Shown here piece by piece: positions 54,039 to 64,000 of a stretch of 64,000 bases of DNA. The notes below the pieces were generated by a model, which saw nothing but the letters and a program-made list of their open reading frames with translations, did not search any database and was not told where the DNA came from. The stretch is taken from assembly GCA_008729055.1 (NCBI GenBank), contig SDUX01000004.1, positions 5,844,559 to 5,908,558 of the forward strand. The letters run 5' to 3'. The stretch comes from Pyropia haitanensis (lineage: Eukaryota; Rhodophyta; Bangiophyceae; Bangiales; Bangiaceae). The translations under genes and the position numbers were made by a program. The stretch's first letter is position 1. The number at the start of each line of letters is the position of its first letter.

Positions 54039-54550
54039 GGGGGGAACCGGCAGCGGGACACGGGTCGGCGGGGGCGTGTGACGTGCACGGAGGGTGGCAC
54101 GGATCCCTAGGTCGACGACCAAAACGATAAGTGGCTCTAGGTGCTCACGGCATCGCGGACGTCGTCGGCGCCATCACCAAAGTTGCCAAACTAGGACTTG
54201 CAGTGCAGAGTACACTTTATCACAATTGCGAACTTTGGCAAGGGCGCAAAAGTGGTACCCTTTTGATACACTTTCAAGATGTACTATTGTACAGCGCTTT
54301 TCGAAAAGCTGCGCCCCTTTGTCGTGATCGTTGTCCACCTTGGACCTCGTCCTGTTTGTCGACGTTGACCTGTCCTTCGCGCGGTCGCGCCACACGTCCA
54401 AGGCGCCACTGCTGCGCTACCCCGCGCCCACCGCTCGGCCCTGCCGTCGGCTGCGGTGCCCACCCACCGACGTCCCGCTCCCCCCCCCCCCCTCTCCCCC
54501 TGTCCGTCTGCCACTGCCGGCGCCGCCTTGGGGCATCACCGCCTCCGACG
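54039..54550. other. divergent intergenic between eIF3b copy 2 and GNB1L-like
   Basis: A less GC-rich block at 54100-54340 gives way to a CT-rich leader into the GNB1L-like start. This would have to hold the promoters of both flanking genes. Confidence 0.5.
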
Positions 54551-54807
54551 ATGCCCCCCCCCCCCCCCCCCTGACGGTCCTCCGCACCCCGTCGGGCGCC
54601 GCGGTGCAGGCGGTCACCTTCCTCCCCCACCCCACCACCGACGGCGCGGCGGTCGTCGCGACCGCCGACGCGGTGGGCACGCTGCGCGTGTGGCACGCCG
54701 CCCACACGGCGCTGCTGGGCAGCGTCGACGCTGCCGTCGGCGACGCCGCCGTGGGCATCGCCGCCCTCCCGCCGGGGGCGCTGCCGGCTGGTGGGGGGGG
54801 CGGTGGG

Positions 54808-54854
<47 letters not shown>

Positions 54855-55804
54855 CGGCGGTGACGCGACGGGGACTGGCGGCGGCGGCGGCGGCGGCGGT
54901 GACGCGACTGGGACTGGGGGGGGGGGCGGCCGCCGCCGGCCGCTCGCGACGCTGGTCGTGCAGGACAAGGCGGGGATGGTCGTGCGGGTGGACGTGGCCA
55001 CCGCCGGCCGCATCGGTGGTGGTGACGATGGCGGCGGCGGCGACGGCGTCGGCGCTGACCGCGACGACGCGGACGACAGCGCCGACGAGGACGACGAGGA
55101 CGACGAGGACGATGAAGAGGTGGCGCTGTCCCTGTCGCGCGCCGTCCCCGTGCACGTCACCCCCCCCCCACGCCCGGCTTTACGCCCGCCTACTGGCCGT
55201 CCGTGACGGGGGTGGCCGCACCGGCGGCGGCAGCGGCGGGCGTGGTTACCCCCACCACCCCAACACCCGACGGCGGGTGTGGCCTCGCCGTCGGCGGCGC
55301 CGCCGTCCGCGTCCCGCCGTCACCGCCGCGTGGCATGGTCACCGCCTTGGCAGCCAGCTGCGCGGGCTTTGAAGACGGCACCGTCGTGCTCCTCCGTCCC
55401 GGCATGCCGGCGGTCGACGTTGGCGCGCCCGCGGCGGCCGCCCCTCCCGACGGCGGCCACCCCCGCGGCACCGACGGCGGCGGCGGTGGCGGCAACGGCG
55501 GCGGCGGCGGTGGTGGTGGTGGTGGTGGTGGTGGTGGTGGTGGTGGTGGTGGGGGTGGCGGCGACGGGCGGGCGCCGCTGCTCGACGGCCCCGTCCTGGC
55601 GCTCGCCGCCAGCCGCGGCTGGCTCGCCGCCGCGGGCGCGTGCGCGACGCTGGTGGTCGCCCCCGCCGTGGCGGGGGGGGGGGGGGGCGGCGGCCGCGTC
55701 CGCCACCGGGCGGCGGGCGTGGGTGGCCTCGCGTGGGGGGGGGGGGGGTCCTCGCCGCGGCGTGCTGGGATGGCAAGGTGCGGCTGTACCAGGTGCGCCG
55801 GCGG

Positions 55805-55836
<32 letters not shown>

Positions 55837-56571
55837 GACGCTGTGTCAGATCGCGTCGCTCGTGCACCATACGGGGAGGTACGTTGCGGGGGGAGGGGGG
55901 GGGAGGCGTGCGTGCGGTGGTGGGAGGTGGTGGGGGGGGGGGGGGGGCGGGGGGTGGGGGAGTGGCGCGGCGGCGTGCGGCGTGGCGCGCCGCCCGCCGT
56001 CGGGTCAACGGTCGCGGAGGGGGCGGGCCGGTGGCACTGGAGGGGGTGGTGGTCTGGGCGGGCGCCGCCCGCCGCCCCTCGGCCGCCGGCCGGCCGTCGC
56101 GCCGCGCCGCCGCGCGGCGGTGGTGCCCCGCGGCCGCGTGGCGGTGGTGCCCCGCCGTCGCCACCGCGGCGGGCGGTGGCGGTGGCGGTGGCGGTGGCGG
56201 TGGCGGTGGGGGTGGCGGGCGCGCGCGCCGTGTCGTGTTGGTGTTGCCCGTGCGCGCGTCGCGGTGCGGCGCGGCCGTCCCGTTTGTCCAGGCCCCACTC
56301 ACACGCCCCGCACCTGCTGCCCGTCGCGGACGCCCCCCGCCGGTGCCAAGGCGCCGCCTGCCCTCCCTCCACCGCCGCGTGCCCTCCCTACCCATTCCGC
56401 ACGTACGGGACGACGGGCGGCGGCCGCCGCCACTCCCACGCGGCGCGCGGCGCGGCTCCCCTGCCCTGCCCCTCTGCCAGCGTTCACGCCGTCGCGTGGT
56501 CGCCCAGCGGCCGCCTCCTCGCCTCGGCGGGCGCCGACGGCACCGTCGCCATCTGGCGGCCGTACGGCTAG
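54551..56571 (+). CDS. GNB1L: GNB1L/ASA1-like WD40 protein, two exons, frame changes in homopolymers
   Basis: GNB1L/Asa1 proteins are small WD40 propellers that support PIKK-family kinase maturation with the TTT complex. The probable start is the ATG at 54551, followed by a C18 run and LTVLRTPSGAAVQAVTFLP, matching the family's Pro-rich start plus VLRG-x-x-x-x-V-x-A-L. Repeats follow: VVATADAVGTLRVWHAAH, AASCAGFEDGTVVLLRP (family GYEDGSVVLW), PVLALAASRGWLAAAGA, LAAACWDGKVRLYQV (family ATAGWD-x-R-I-R-V) and, after the intron, SVHAVAWSPSGRLLASAGAD and GTVAIWRPYG. Exon 1 ends at 55878 (donor GTACGTTG); exon 2 is 56481-56571 (acceptor TGCCAG). The 602-bp splice makes HHTGSVHAVAW. The frame changes at C10 55160-55169 and G14 55735-55748, and a G31 run sits at 55806-55836. 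A Gly tract and an acidic loop are inserted between blades. Confidence 0.75.
55806..55836 (+). repeat. G31 homopolymer
   Basis: Thirty-one consecutive G within GNB1L-like exon 1, coding poly-Gly as read. It is the longest homopolymer noticed in the window and an obvious place for length error. Confidence 0.95.
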
Positions 56572-56615
56572 GCGCGCGCCGCGGCGCCGCCGTCCCGGCG
56601 TCGGCAGCGGCGCGT

Positions 56616-56677
<62 letters not shown>

Positions 56678-58249
56678 TCCGCCGCCGCCGCCGCCGCCGT
56701 CGCTGCCGCCGCGCGGGGTGCCACGCCTCTCCGCCAAACCCCTCCACCCCCCCCCCCCCCCCCCCCCCTACCCCTCCCTCTCCCCCCCCCCGCCTCCTGT
56801 CGCCGCCTCGACTTGCGCTCGAGCGCACCCGCGCCCCCCCCACGACCCGCCGCTGGCGCCGTGCCGACGCGTCAACCCCGCGGGACGTCTGTCGGTTGGC
56901 GCCGCCGGCGGCGGCCGTCGTGGCGGTCCCCGGCCGGCCGCTTGCCCCGCGGCCGCCGCCGCCGCCGTGCGTCTTGGGCGGCCGCGTCGCGCGCGCGGGC
57001 CCCGTACTTGATCGCCGTCCGGTGGATGGCGGCGACCAGGACGGGCAGCACTTGCGGGTTCAACCCCCTTGGCGTGGCCCGCGGCGGCCCGCCCGGCGCG
57101 TCGGACACGGGAGTGGCGGTGGGGGCACGCCGACGACCGGTGCCGCGGCGACGGTCGCCACCGACGTTGTTGCCTTGGCTTTGGCTGCCACCGCTGTCGC
57201 CGTCGACGCCGACGCCTCTGCCGTCGCCACCTTTGCCGCCAATGTCGATGCCGTCGTCGCCGCCGCTGCTGCCGCCGCCATCGTCGCCGCTGCTGCCGAC
57301 GACCTCCCCGTCGCTCCCGCCGCTGCGGCCGCCGCCACCACCACCACAGCCGTCATGGAAGTCGTCCCATCCGCTGCCGCCGTCGTGGCAGGCGGCATTG
57401 GCCGCCGCCTGCCGTGCCGCCGTCGTCGCTGCCACCGCCGCCGCCGCTGGCGCGGGCCCCGTCGCGGCAGCGGCGGCGGCCATGACGACGGGCCAGCCGC
57501 CCGCCGCGGCGTCAGCCGCCATCGTCGCGGCGGCGGCGACGGCGGCGGCGGCGGCGACGGCGGCGGCGGCAACGACGGCGGCGGCCAGCCTGGCGGGCGT
57601 CCACGGAGGCGGCCGTGGCCGCCCCTCTGGTCGAGGCCGCAACGAGCGACGTCCCGCGGTCGGGGTAGGGGGAGGAGGGCTCCGCATCCGGTGGGTATTG
57701 GCAGGCGGGCGAGGGCAGGGGAGGGGTGGCAGGTGAGGTGGAGGACCGCGCGGGTACACGGTGACAGCGCGGTCGTGGTGGTGCTACGGGCGGCTGGGCG
57801 GGGGCGTGGAGGCGGTGTAGCGGGGAAGCGTCACCCGCCCCGGCCACCGTGTTTGCCGCTGCGATGGGTGGCGCCCGGCCGTTGCCAGCGCAATGGGCGA
57901 CGACTGTTCCCGCTGGCGCCCCTGCCGCCTCTGCCGCCGCGATGGTGTCAGCGGTGTGCCGTGGGCAGGGGGGGGGCACACGGTGTGCGTCGCGGCGGCG
58001 GCGGCGACGCGTTGCCGGGCGTCGCCGCCGCTTGCGCCGCCCGCTGCCCGCCGCCTCGCTGCTCACGCACCCATTCGGGGGGCGGCCGGAGCGCCACGCG
58101 GCTGCCCCGCCGCCAACCACGATCGCCGCGGCCGCCGCCGGGCGGGTCGTGGCCGCCGCCGCCACGCCGCCCGCCCGATGCTGCGCCACCGCCGCCGCCG
58201 CCACCACCACCACCACCACCACCACCACCAACCCGACCACCACCACCAC

Positions 58250-58289
<40 letters not shown>

Positions 58290-59505
58290 GCCGTGCCCAC
58301 ACTGGCCGCGCCCGCTCCTGGCCGCGGCGGTGGCGTCGGCGCGAGGCGGGCGGCGGGCGGCGGCGGCCGGGCGGGCGGCGCAGCCGTCACCGCCCGCGCG
58401 CGACGGGCGTGGCCGCCGCCGCGTGGCCGCCGTGCCGCTCTGGGGAGCCCGCTATGGCGGCGAGTGGGGGTGCCGCCGGGGGTGTCCCCCGCGCCGCCTC
58501 GGGCGGCGGCGGCCACGGCGGTGGCGGGCGCGCCGAATTGGGCCGACGGGACGACGGCGACGGCGGGGTGGCGTCGGACGCGGGGTGCGACGGGCTTTGG
58601 GCGGCTCGAATTGCGGCGGTTGTGTCGGCGGCGGCGGTGGGGAGGATGGTCTGGCCCGTCTGCGCCGTCCCCCCCGCGCGGCTTTTTTGCAGGGCGGTAG
58701 GGTGTGTAGCCTAGGCGAGTGTGACACGAGCCCGTGTGGCGGTACCCGGGGGGGGGAAGAGGGGGGCGGGCACGTCTCGGGGGGGAAGCGGGCGGCGCGG
58801 ATGTCCCGCGGGGGCGGGCAACGACCGAGCCGGGTGAGCGCGGCGACGGGCGCCACGGCCGGGCCGATGGATGATTCTTGGCGCCGCCACGCACCGCGCG
58901 CGTCGCGGCGGCCGGCGGGCGGCGCGGCGGCCGCCGCGGCGCGGCCGCCGCGTGAGCGGCACGGGGCGGCCGCCGGCGGGCGTCGGCAGACCAGCAGGGG
59001 GGCCGCCGCGGGCTGCCCCGTGGGGCGGACGCCACGGCCGCCGTGCGCCTGTCGGCCGCCCCGCTCTCGGCCGGCACCCCCCGCGGCAGTTGCTGCGCGC
59101 CGCCGCCGCAGCGCGCGCGTCCCACGCCCGCATCGGTACCACCCCCACCGCCACCACCACCACCACCACCACCACCACCGCGAGCCACGGTCGGCCGCGC
59201 CGCGGAAAAAAAAAAAAAAAAAAAAAAAGCGCGGACCCCCCACAGCTGGACTATCCCCGTCTTCCCTGTTTTGTTTTTTTTTGTTCGCTTCCCACACCGC
59301 CGCCGCGTGGGGCGGGGGCGGCCGCCCGCCTGCCGGCCGCGCGCCGCGGGCGGCCGCGCCGGCGGGCGGCCGCCGCCGCCCGCCGACGCGCACCCGCGGC
59401 GGCGACGACCGCCGCCGCCCGCCCCGCCGTGAACCGCGGCGGCGACGGCCGGCGCGCGCCGCGCTCCCGCCCGCCGGGTCCGCAACCTCCCCCCTCCCCC
59501 CCAAT
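56572..59505. other. unresolved low-complexity stretch
   Basis: GCC, CAC and GGC triplet arrays (about 56620-56700, 58200-58250, 59146-59181) and an A23 run near 59206-59228 dominate. One minus-strand frame (56872-57759) has more natural residue composition and is listed separately. No domain was recognised elsewhere. Confidence 0.45.
56872..57759 (-). CDS. possible hypothetical protein
   Basis: Not recognised. The 295-codon frame has an Ala-rich N-terminal half, then a Gly/Asp/Ser stretch (CHDGGSGWDDFHDGCGGG), then RGLNPQVLPVLVAAIHRTAI and KYGARARDAAAQDARRRR with a basic tail. The segment around LNPQVLPVLVAAIHRT has a balanced composition unlike the artefact frames nearby, which is the only support. 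Start and exon structure are undetermined. It could be the last exon of a longer minus-strand gene. Confidence 0.25.
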   Translation of the reverse strand: MYPRGPPPHLPPLPCPRPPANTHRMRSPPPPTPTAGRRSLRPRPEGRPRPPPWTPARLAAAVVAAAAVAAAAAVAAAATMAADAAAGGWPVVMAAAAAATGPAPAAAAVAATTAARQAAANAACHDGGSGWDDFHDGCGGGGGGRSGGSDGEVVGSSGDDGGGSSGGDDGIDIGGKGGDGRGVGVDGDSGGSQSQGNNVGGDRRRGTGRRRAPTATPVSDAPGGPPRATPRGLNPQVLPVLVAAIHRTAIKYGARARDAAAQDARRRRRPRGKRPAGDRHDGRRRRRQPTDVPRG

Positions 59506-59911
59506 TCACCCCGCCACCCCCCCCCCCCCCTCCCCTCCCCCCACCGGCACGCCCGCCGGCGGCACGCCCGCCGGCAGCGGCAGCGCCGCCGCGGCGACCC
59601 GCCGCCGCAGCGCCCCATTCTCCGCCGCCACCGCCGCGTGGCGGGCGCGGAGCTCGGCCAGCCGCCCCGCCGTCCGCGCGAGGCCGCCCGTCAGCCACTT
59701 GCGCCGCTCATTGGCGCGCGTCGCGGCGGCGCGGTTCCGCCGCCGCCGCCGCTCGTCCGCCGCGGCGGCCGCGTCGGCGGCCGCGGCGCCGCCGCGGCCG
59801 CCGCCCGCGGCCGCACCACCACCACCACCACCACCACCACCACCACCACCACCGTCGCTACCGCCGCTGCCGCCACAGCTGCCGCCGCCGCCGCCGCCGC
59901 CACCGCCACCA

Positions 59912-59943
<32 letters not shown>

Positions 59944-60426
59944 CCGCGTCGTCTCGGCCGTCACCGCGCCCGGCGGCGGCGCGCCGAGCAGCAGCAGCGA
60001 GCCCGCACACGCCCCCCCCACCCCCCACCCCCCCCCCCCCCCCCCGCGGCGTCCCCCCCCCCCCCCACCTCCCACGCCGCCGCACGGCGCCACACCCCCC
60101 CCCCAACCCCCCCCCCCCCCCCCCCCCCACGGCCGCCGACAGCGGCGCCGCCGGTGACAGGTGCAGCTGCCGCCAGAGCGTCGCGCGGAGCGCCGCCTGG
60201 CTCGCCGCCGTTGCCAGCGGCGCGGCCACGTACTGGTAGCCCGCCGACAGGCACGAGGCGCCAGGGGAGAGCGCCTCGGCGGGGCCGTAGGTGCCACAAA
60301 AGAAGGTGGTGAGGACGGCGGGGAGGCCGGAAAAGTCCGTGACGCTCGTCGAGACGGCCTGGGGGGGGGCGGGGGGGGGGGTGCCGCTGCTGCTGGCCGC
60401 CCGGCGCGGCCACGGGGGGGGGCGCC

Positions 60427-60474
<48 letters not shown>

Positions 60475-61282
60475 CGCCGCGACGGTCACGTCCATGGGCA
60501 CGCCGCCGCCCTCGCCGCTGGTGGCGCTGCTGCACGAGGACAGGTCCGACAGGGGCGGCGCGGCGGGGGGCGCCCCCCCCCCCCCCCCCACCGGCCAGGC
60601 CCCCCCGCGGACCCCCCCCCCCCCCCCCACGAGCGTCTCTTCAAACGCAACGACGTGGAGGGTGCGGGTGCCGGTCGGGTCGAGCATGACGAGCGTCCGC
60701 TCCTGGCGCCCCCCGCCGCCCGGCACCCGCCGCACCGCACACACGACGCGGCAGCCAGTGTAGGCCGCCGCCGCGGGCCGCCCGTCGGCAACCACCGTCG
60801 TTGCAATCAGCAGCGTCCCCGCCGGCTCGTCCACCACAAACCGGCCGGTGCGGGCGGTGGTGACGCGGACGGGCGAGCGGGCCGACGGCGGTGGTGGCGC
60901 CCTGCTGGGGGGGGGCGACGCCCAGCCCGTCGCGCCGTCGGCCGCCACCGCCGCGTCGCCCGCCGCCGGCAGCAGCAGCGGCAGCGGCGGCGGCGGCGGC
61001 GGTGACGGGCTGCCGCCGCCGCCGCCGCCGCCGCCGGCGGCGCCCCCCCGGCGTGGCGGCGGCCGCGTCAGCGCGTGCGGGCGAGCGTCGGCGGTGGCAA
61101 AGATCCACCCCCCCCCCATCATGGACGCGGCGTGGTCGGCGAGCAGCACCCACCCGCCCGTAATGCCGCCCACACTAAAGTGCGGCACGTACAGCCCGTC
61201 CGAGCCCGACAGGTGCGCGGGGCGCGCGCGGGGGCCGGGCCGCCGCGGCGGCGGCCGCCCGGTCGGCGGCGGGGAGGCGCCC

Positions 61283-61323
<41 letters not shown>

Positions 61324-61504
61324 CGCCGCCGCCGCCGCCGCCGCGGCGGCGGCGGCGGCGGCGGCCGTCGCGGCGCGGGAGCGCCCCACCGCGGCGGCCG
61401 GCGGGGCTCCCCCGCCGGTCGTGCCAACGACCTTGAACGACAGCGCCGCGGCGGCGGCGAGGGACGCTGCGGACGCGCCGGCGAGCGCGGCCGACGACGG
61501 GCCG

Positions 61505-61548
<44 letters not shown>

Positions 61549-61722
61549 CGAGGCGGCGCTGCTCGTGGAGCTGCTGCTGCCGCCATCGTCGCCGTCGGCA
61601 GCGTCCACGTCGGGCGTGACGGGCGGGAGGAGCCACGCGGAGACGAGCGGGGGGTGCGTCGCGGCGAGGTGCCGCGCCCAGTCGATCCCCATGGGAACCC
61701 AGGCGCCAAGGAACGGAACCGC
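59506..61722 (-). CDS. bZIP-type transcription factor, start undefined, frame changes
   Basis: The C-terminus has a basic region DERRRRRNRAAATRANERRK followed by a leucine-zipper-like helix with L, L, V, L at heptad positions and Asn at an a position (LAELRARHAAVAAENGALRR). This fits a bZIP DNA-binding domain, though the usual Arg eight residues after the invariant Asn is Asn here. N-terminal to it are unrecognised but natural-looking blocks: FLGAWVPMGIDWARHLAATH, SDGLYVPHFSVGGITGGWVL, RFVVDEPAGTLLIATTVVAD, YTGCRVVCAVRRV, RTLHVVAFEETLV and (in another frame) TDFSGLPAVLTTFFCGTYGP with SAGYQYVAAPLATAASQAAL. The middle block is in a different frame, separated by C-rich runs (60000-60130 and 60360-60430). 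The open frame extends to 62487, but upstream residues are Arg/Pro filler. The stop is TGA at 59506-59508. Confidence 0.55.
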
Positions 61723-63935
61723 CGTGTGGGGGGGGGGACCCCCAGCCGCGACGGCAACCAGGGGGGGAGACCGGGGGGGGGGGGGGGGGGTCCGGGACGA
61801 AGAGCGCGGCCGGAGAAGAGGGGCGCCGCGTGCAGGGGAGGGGATCGCCGCGGCGTTGACCGGCGGCGGCGCGGCGGCAGCGGCGCGGCGCGGCGGCAGC
61901 GGGGCGGCGCGGGTACCCCCCCCCCCTGGCCCAGACGGCGGGCGTGGGCGCTGGCAATGCGCGCACGCACGGCGGCGGCGGCGCGCGCGCGGACGGGCAC
62001 GCGCGCGGGGGGTGGGGGGGGGGGGACGCCGACGACACGCGCCGCGGCGGCACGCTCCCAACGTCCACGGGGGGGGGGACGGGGGTGGCGTGGGGGGGGG
62101 GAGGGGTGCCAGCGCCGCCGCGCCGTCGACCGCGGGGCGGTATGCGCGGCGGCGTGGGGGGGGTGTGGGCGGGGGGGGGGGGGGGGGGCGTTGGTGTACC
62201 TCGCCCCCGCCACGCGCGTGCGCGCGCGGCACCCAGCGGTGCGCGCGGCGGCGGGCGGCGGCCGCCACCGTGCGCGCGACGAGCCGGCCCGCCGCCGCGG
62301 CCCCCCCCCCCCCCACCCCCCCCCTTTCCACCCGCGCCCAAAGGCGGTGCTGCGCCGCCCGCTCGTGGCGGTGGCCGACGTGGCCGCGTCGCACACCTCC
62401 CGCTGCGGCTCCCCCCCCCTCCGCCCCCACCCCCCCCCGACCGCCACGGTGCTCCGCCGCCACCACCCACACACACGTGTGCAACAATGCACGCGGGGAT
62501 GGGGCGGACGCACCGCGCGGCTACTGGCGCGGGCGGCGCGGCTGCCGCCGGCCGCCGGCCGGCCCGTGCGGCAGGCCGCGTCGGGCGGGGCCACGCCGGC
62601 GGGGGGGAGGTGCGGCCGCCGCGGGGCGGTGGGGCCGCCTCGTGCCAGGCGGTGGCGTGACGGGTAGCAGGGGAGGGGGGGGGGGGTGGGGGGGGGGGGG
62701 GGGCGCCCAGATATCCGGGCGGAAGGGGGGTTGGGGCTTGCGGGCGGCCGCCACTAAACCCCCCCCCCCCACCCCCCCCCCTCCACGCCGTGCCCAGCCG
62801 TACCGTGCGGCCGCGCTGGCCGGCGGGCCGACGCACCGGATGCCGCCGCGACCGTCGTCGGCAGCGCCCCCAAATCTCGACGGGTTCTCCCCCCCCTCCA
62901 AAACGGCGCCGCCGACGGGCGCCACCGCCGCGGGGGGCGCCCGCGCGGCGCCGCCGCCGCCGGTGCGGCCACCGCGGCGGCCGCCCGCCCGCCGCGGCGG
63001 CGCGGCGGGTGCGCGCGCCCGCCGCGGCGCGGCGGCGGCGCGCCGCTGGCGGCAGCCGCCACCACCACCACCACCACCCCCCCCCCCCTGTGCTCGTGGG
63101 GCACCCCCGCGTCGGCCGCCGCCCCACCGGCGGGTCCGCCGCCGCGGCGGGTCCCACCGCGCGGCGGCCGCCGCGGCCGGCCGGCACGGCAAAAGCCGCC
63201 GGCAGCCGCGGCCGCGGCGGCGTGGCGGCCGCCCGCCGGCGGCGGCCGGCCGGCCGCCGCCGCGGTCGCCACGCGCCCGTCACGGACCGCCGCGGGTGCG
63301 GGCGGTGCCGCCGCCGCGGCGGTCGGCCCAGCCGCCGCCGCGCGTCGCGGCGGCCGCCGCCTGTCGGCCGACCGGCGGGTCCCGCCCGCGCGGCGGGCCC
63401 ATTTGGACAGACCCGCGGGCGCGGTCGCGGGCCAGCGCGGTGGGGGAGCGGTCGGCGATCGCTCCGCTTCCGCGAGGTGGTGGCGAGAAGAGGTCATGCG
63501 GCGGCGGATGCTAGCTCGGGTGGCCTACCGTAGGCACCAGTACGGTACGGGAACGCTGGCGTCGGCGGCAGCGTCGCACGCGCCGACCGAGTCCTGGACT
63601 ACCGCCCATCCCCCCAATACGGGCGTTTTGTGCGTTGACGGAGGTGCGGTGAGAGGCAGCGGGGCGGCGGCGCTGGTTTTCTTCTTCGTTTGCTTGTTTT
63701 TGGATGTTAACAGGGCAGCGCGTTGGCGGCGCGTGGCCGCGGCCGCCGCTGCGGCGGCAGCATTGGTGGGGCGGTCAGCCAGCCGCCGCGGCATCCGTCG
63801 AGGCGGCCGCCACAGCGGCGGGGGGTGACGTGCCCGCCCGTCGGCGGCTGGCAACCGCCCCCCCCCGCGCCGTGTCGGCCGCCCCCTCCCCTCCCCCCCC
63901 CGACGCCCGCGGTGCAGCCGCCGCCGCGGGCGTCG

Positions 63936-63991
<56 letters not shown>

Positions 63992-64000
63992 CCCCCCGTT
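61723..64000. other. low-complexity stretch at the right edge
   Basis: This may include 5' exons or the promoter of the bZIP gene, but no convincing coding segment was found. There are several C and G runs over 12 bases, and the window ends in a GGC triplet array (about 63943-63988). Positions 63480-63720 are less GC-rich and could be a promoter. Confidence 0.4.

Noticed and set aside
58063..58302. Hydrophobic minus-strand peptide of Val runs resembling a membrane segment
   Set aside because: It is a translation of a CAC triplet array; no flanking coding evidence.
59858..60535. Separate small gene for the FFCGTYGP block
   Set aside because: It lies between blocks of the bZIP frame on the same strand and is bounded by long C runs, so a frame change within one gene is simpler.
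1..64000. tRNA and rRNA genes
   Set aside because: No cloverleaf with a T-loop GTTC motif or rRNA-like conserved stretch was found by eye. A covariance-model scan would be needed to be certain.

Overview
The window is nuclear DNA of a very GC-rich eukaryote with a plastid. A Tat-targeted, lumen-bound Psb27 sits beside ordinary eukaryotic genes: DNA2, importin-4, exocyst EXO84, eIF3b, GNB1L, a complex I NDUFA3-like subunit and mitochondrial-type bL34. Genes have zero to two introns, proteins are rich in Ala/Gly/Pro/Arg tracts, and there are secreted proteins with Pro-Thr linkers and a KNOX-like TALE homeodomain. Together these point to a bangiophyte red alga (Porphyra/Pyropia type). The lineage is an inference from gene content, intron density and composition, not from a database match. 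Extreme GC makes all six frames open, so long ORFs alone mean little; calls here rest on family motifs, splice junctions and residue composition.

Layout. 1-6135 (+): 3' part of DNA2, with a ~500-residue repeat-filled insert. 6786-8028 (-): two-exon NDUFA3-like gene. 9064-10578 (-): secreted protein with about eight small Cys modules. 12138-12341 (+): bL34. 13079-17413 (+): importin-4-like karyopherin. 17807-18385 (-): CZIB/UPF0587 zinc protein. 19666-23684 (+): membrane-anchored GT61 glycosyltransferase. 24368-25231 (+): GST-like protein. 25621-28134 (-): TALE homeobox gene, three exons. 30909-34536 (+): EXO84. 36302-38149 (-): second secreted Cys-module protein with about 30 APTA repeats. 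38150-42587: gene-poor, less GC-rich stretch. 42588-44082 (+): Psb27 with fifteen 11-residue helical repeats. 44891-46159 (-): unrecognised protein. 47392-54038: a near-perfect palindrome with 3,042-bp arms, each carrying a complete eIF3b gene, tail to tail around a 563-bp spacer. 54551-56571 (+): GNB1L-like WD40 protein. 56572-59505: mostly unresolved. 59506 to about 61722 (-): bZIP-type protein with an undefined start.

Two features run through the window. First, six genes (DNA2, GT61, homeobox, EXO84, GNB1L, bZIP) change reading frame at runs of eight or more G or C, while domain content continues in order. That pattern fits homopolymer length errors, although real slippage or disruption cannot be excluded by eye. 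Second, splice donors that can be placed by protein continuity mostly read GTACG, often GTACGT.

The genes are mostly unrelated housekeeping functions and form no pathway cluster. The items most worth following are the eIF3b palindrome, the repeat-extended Psb27, the two secreted Cys-module proteins, the homeodomain with Leu in place of Phe in its recognition helix, and the DNA2 insert.
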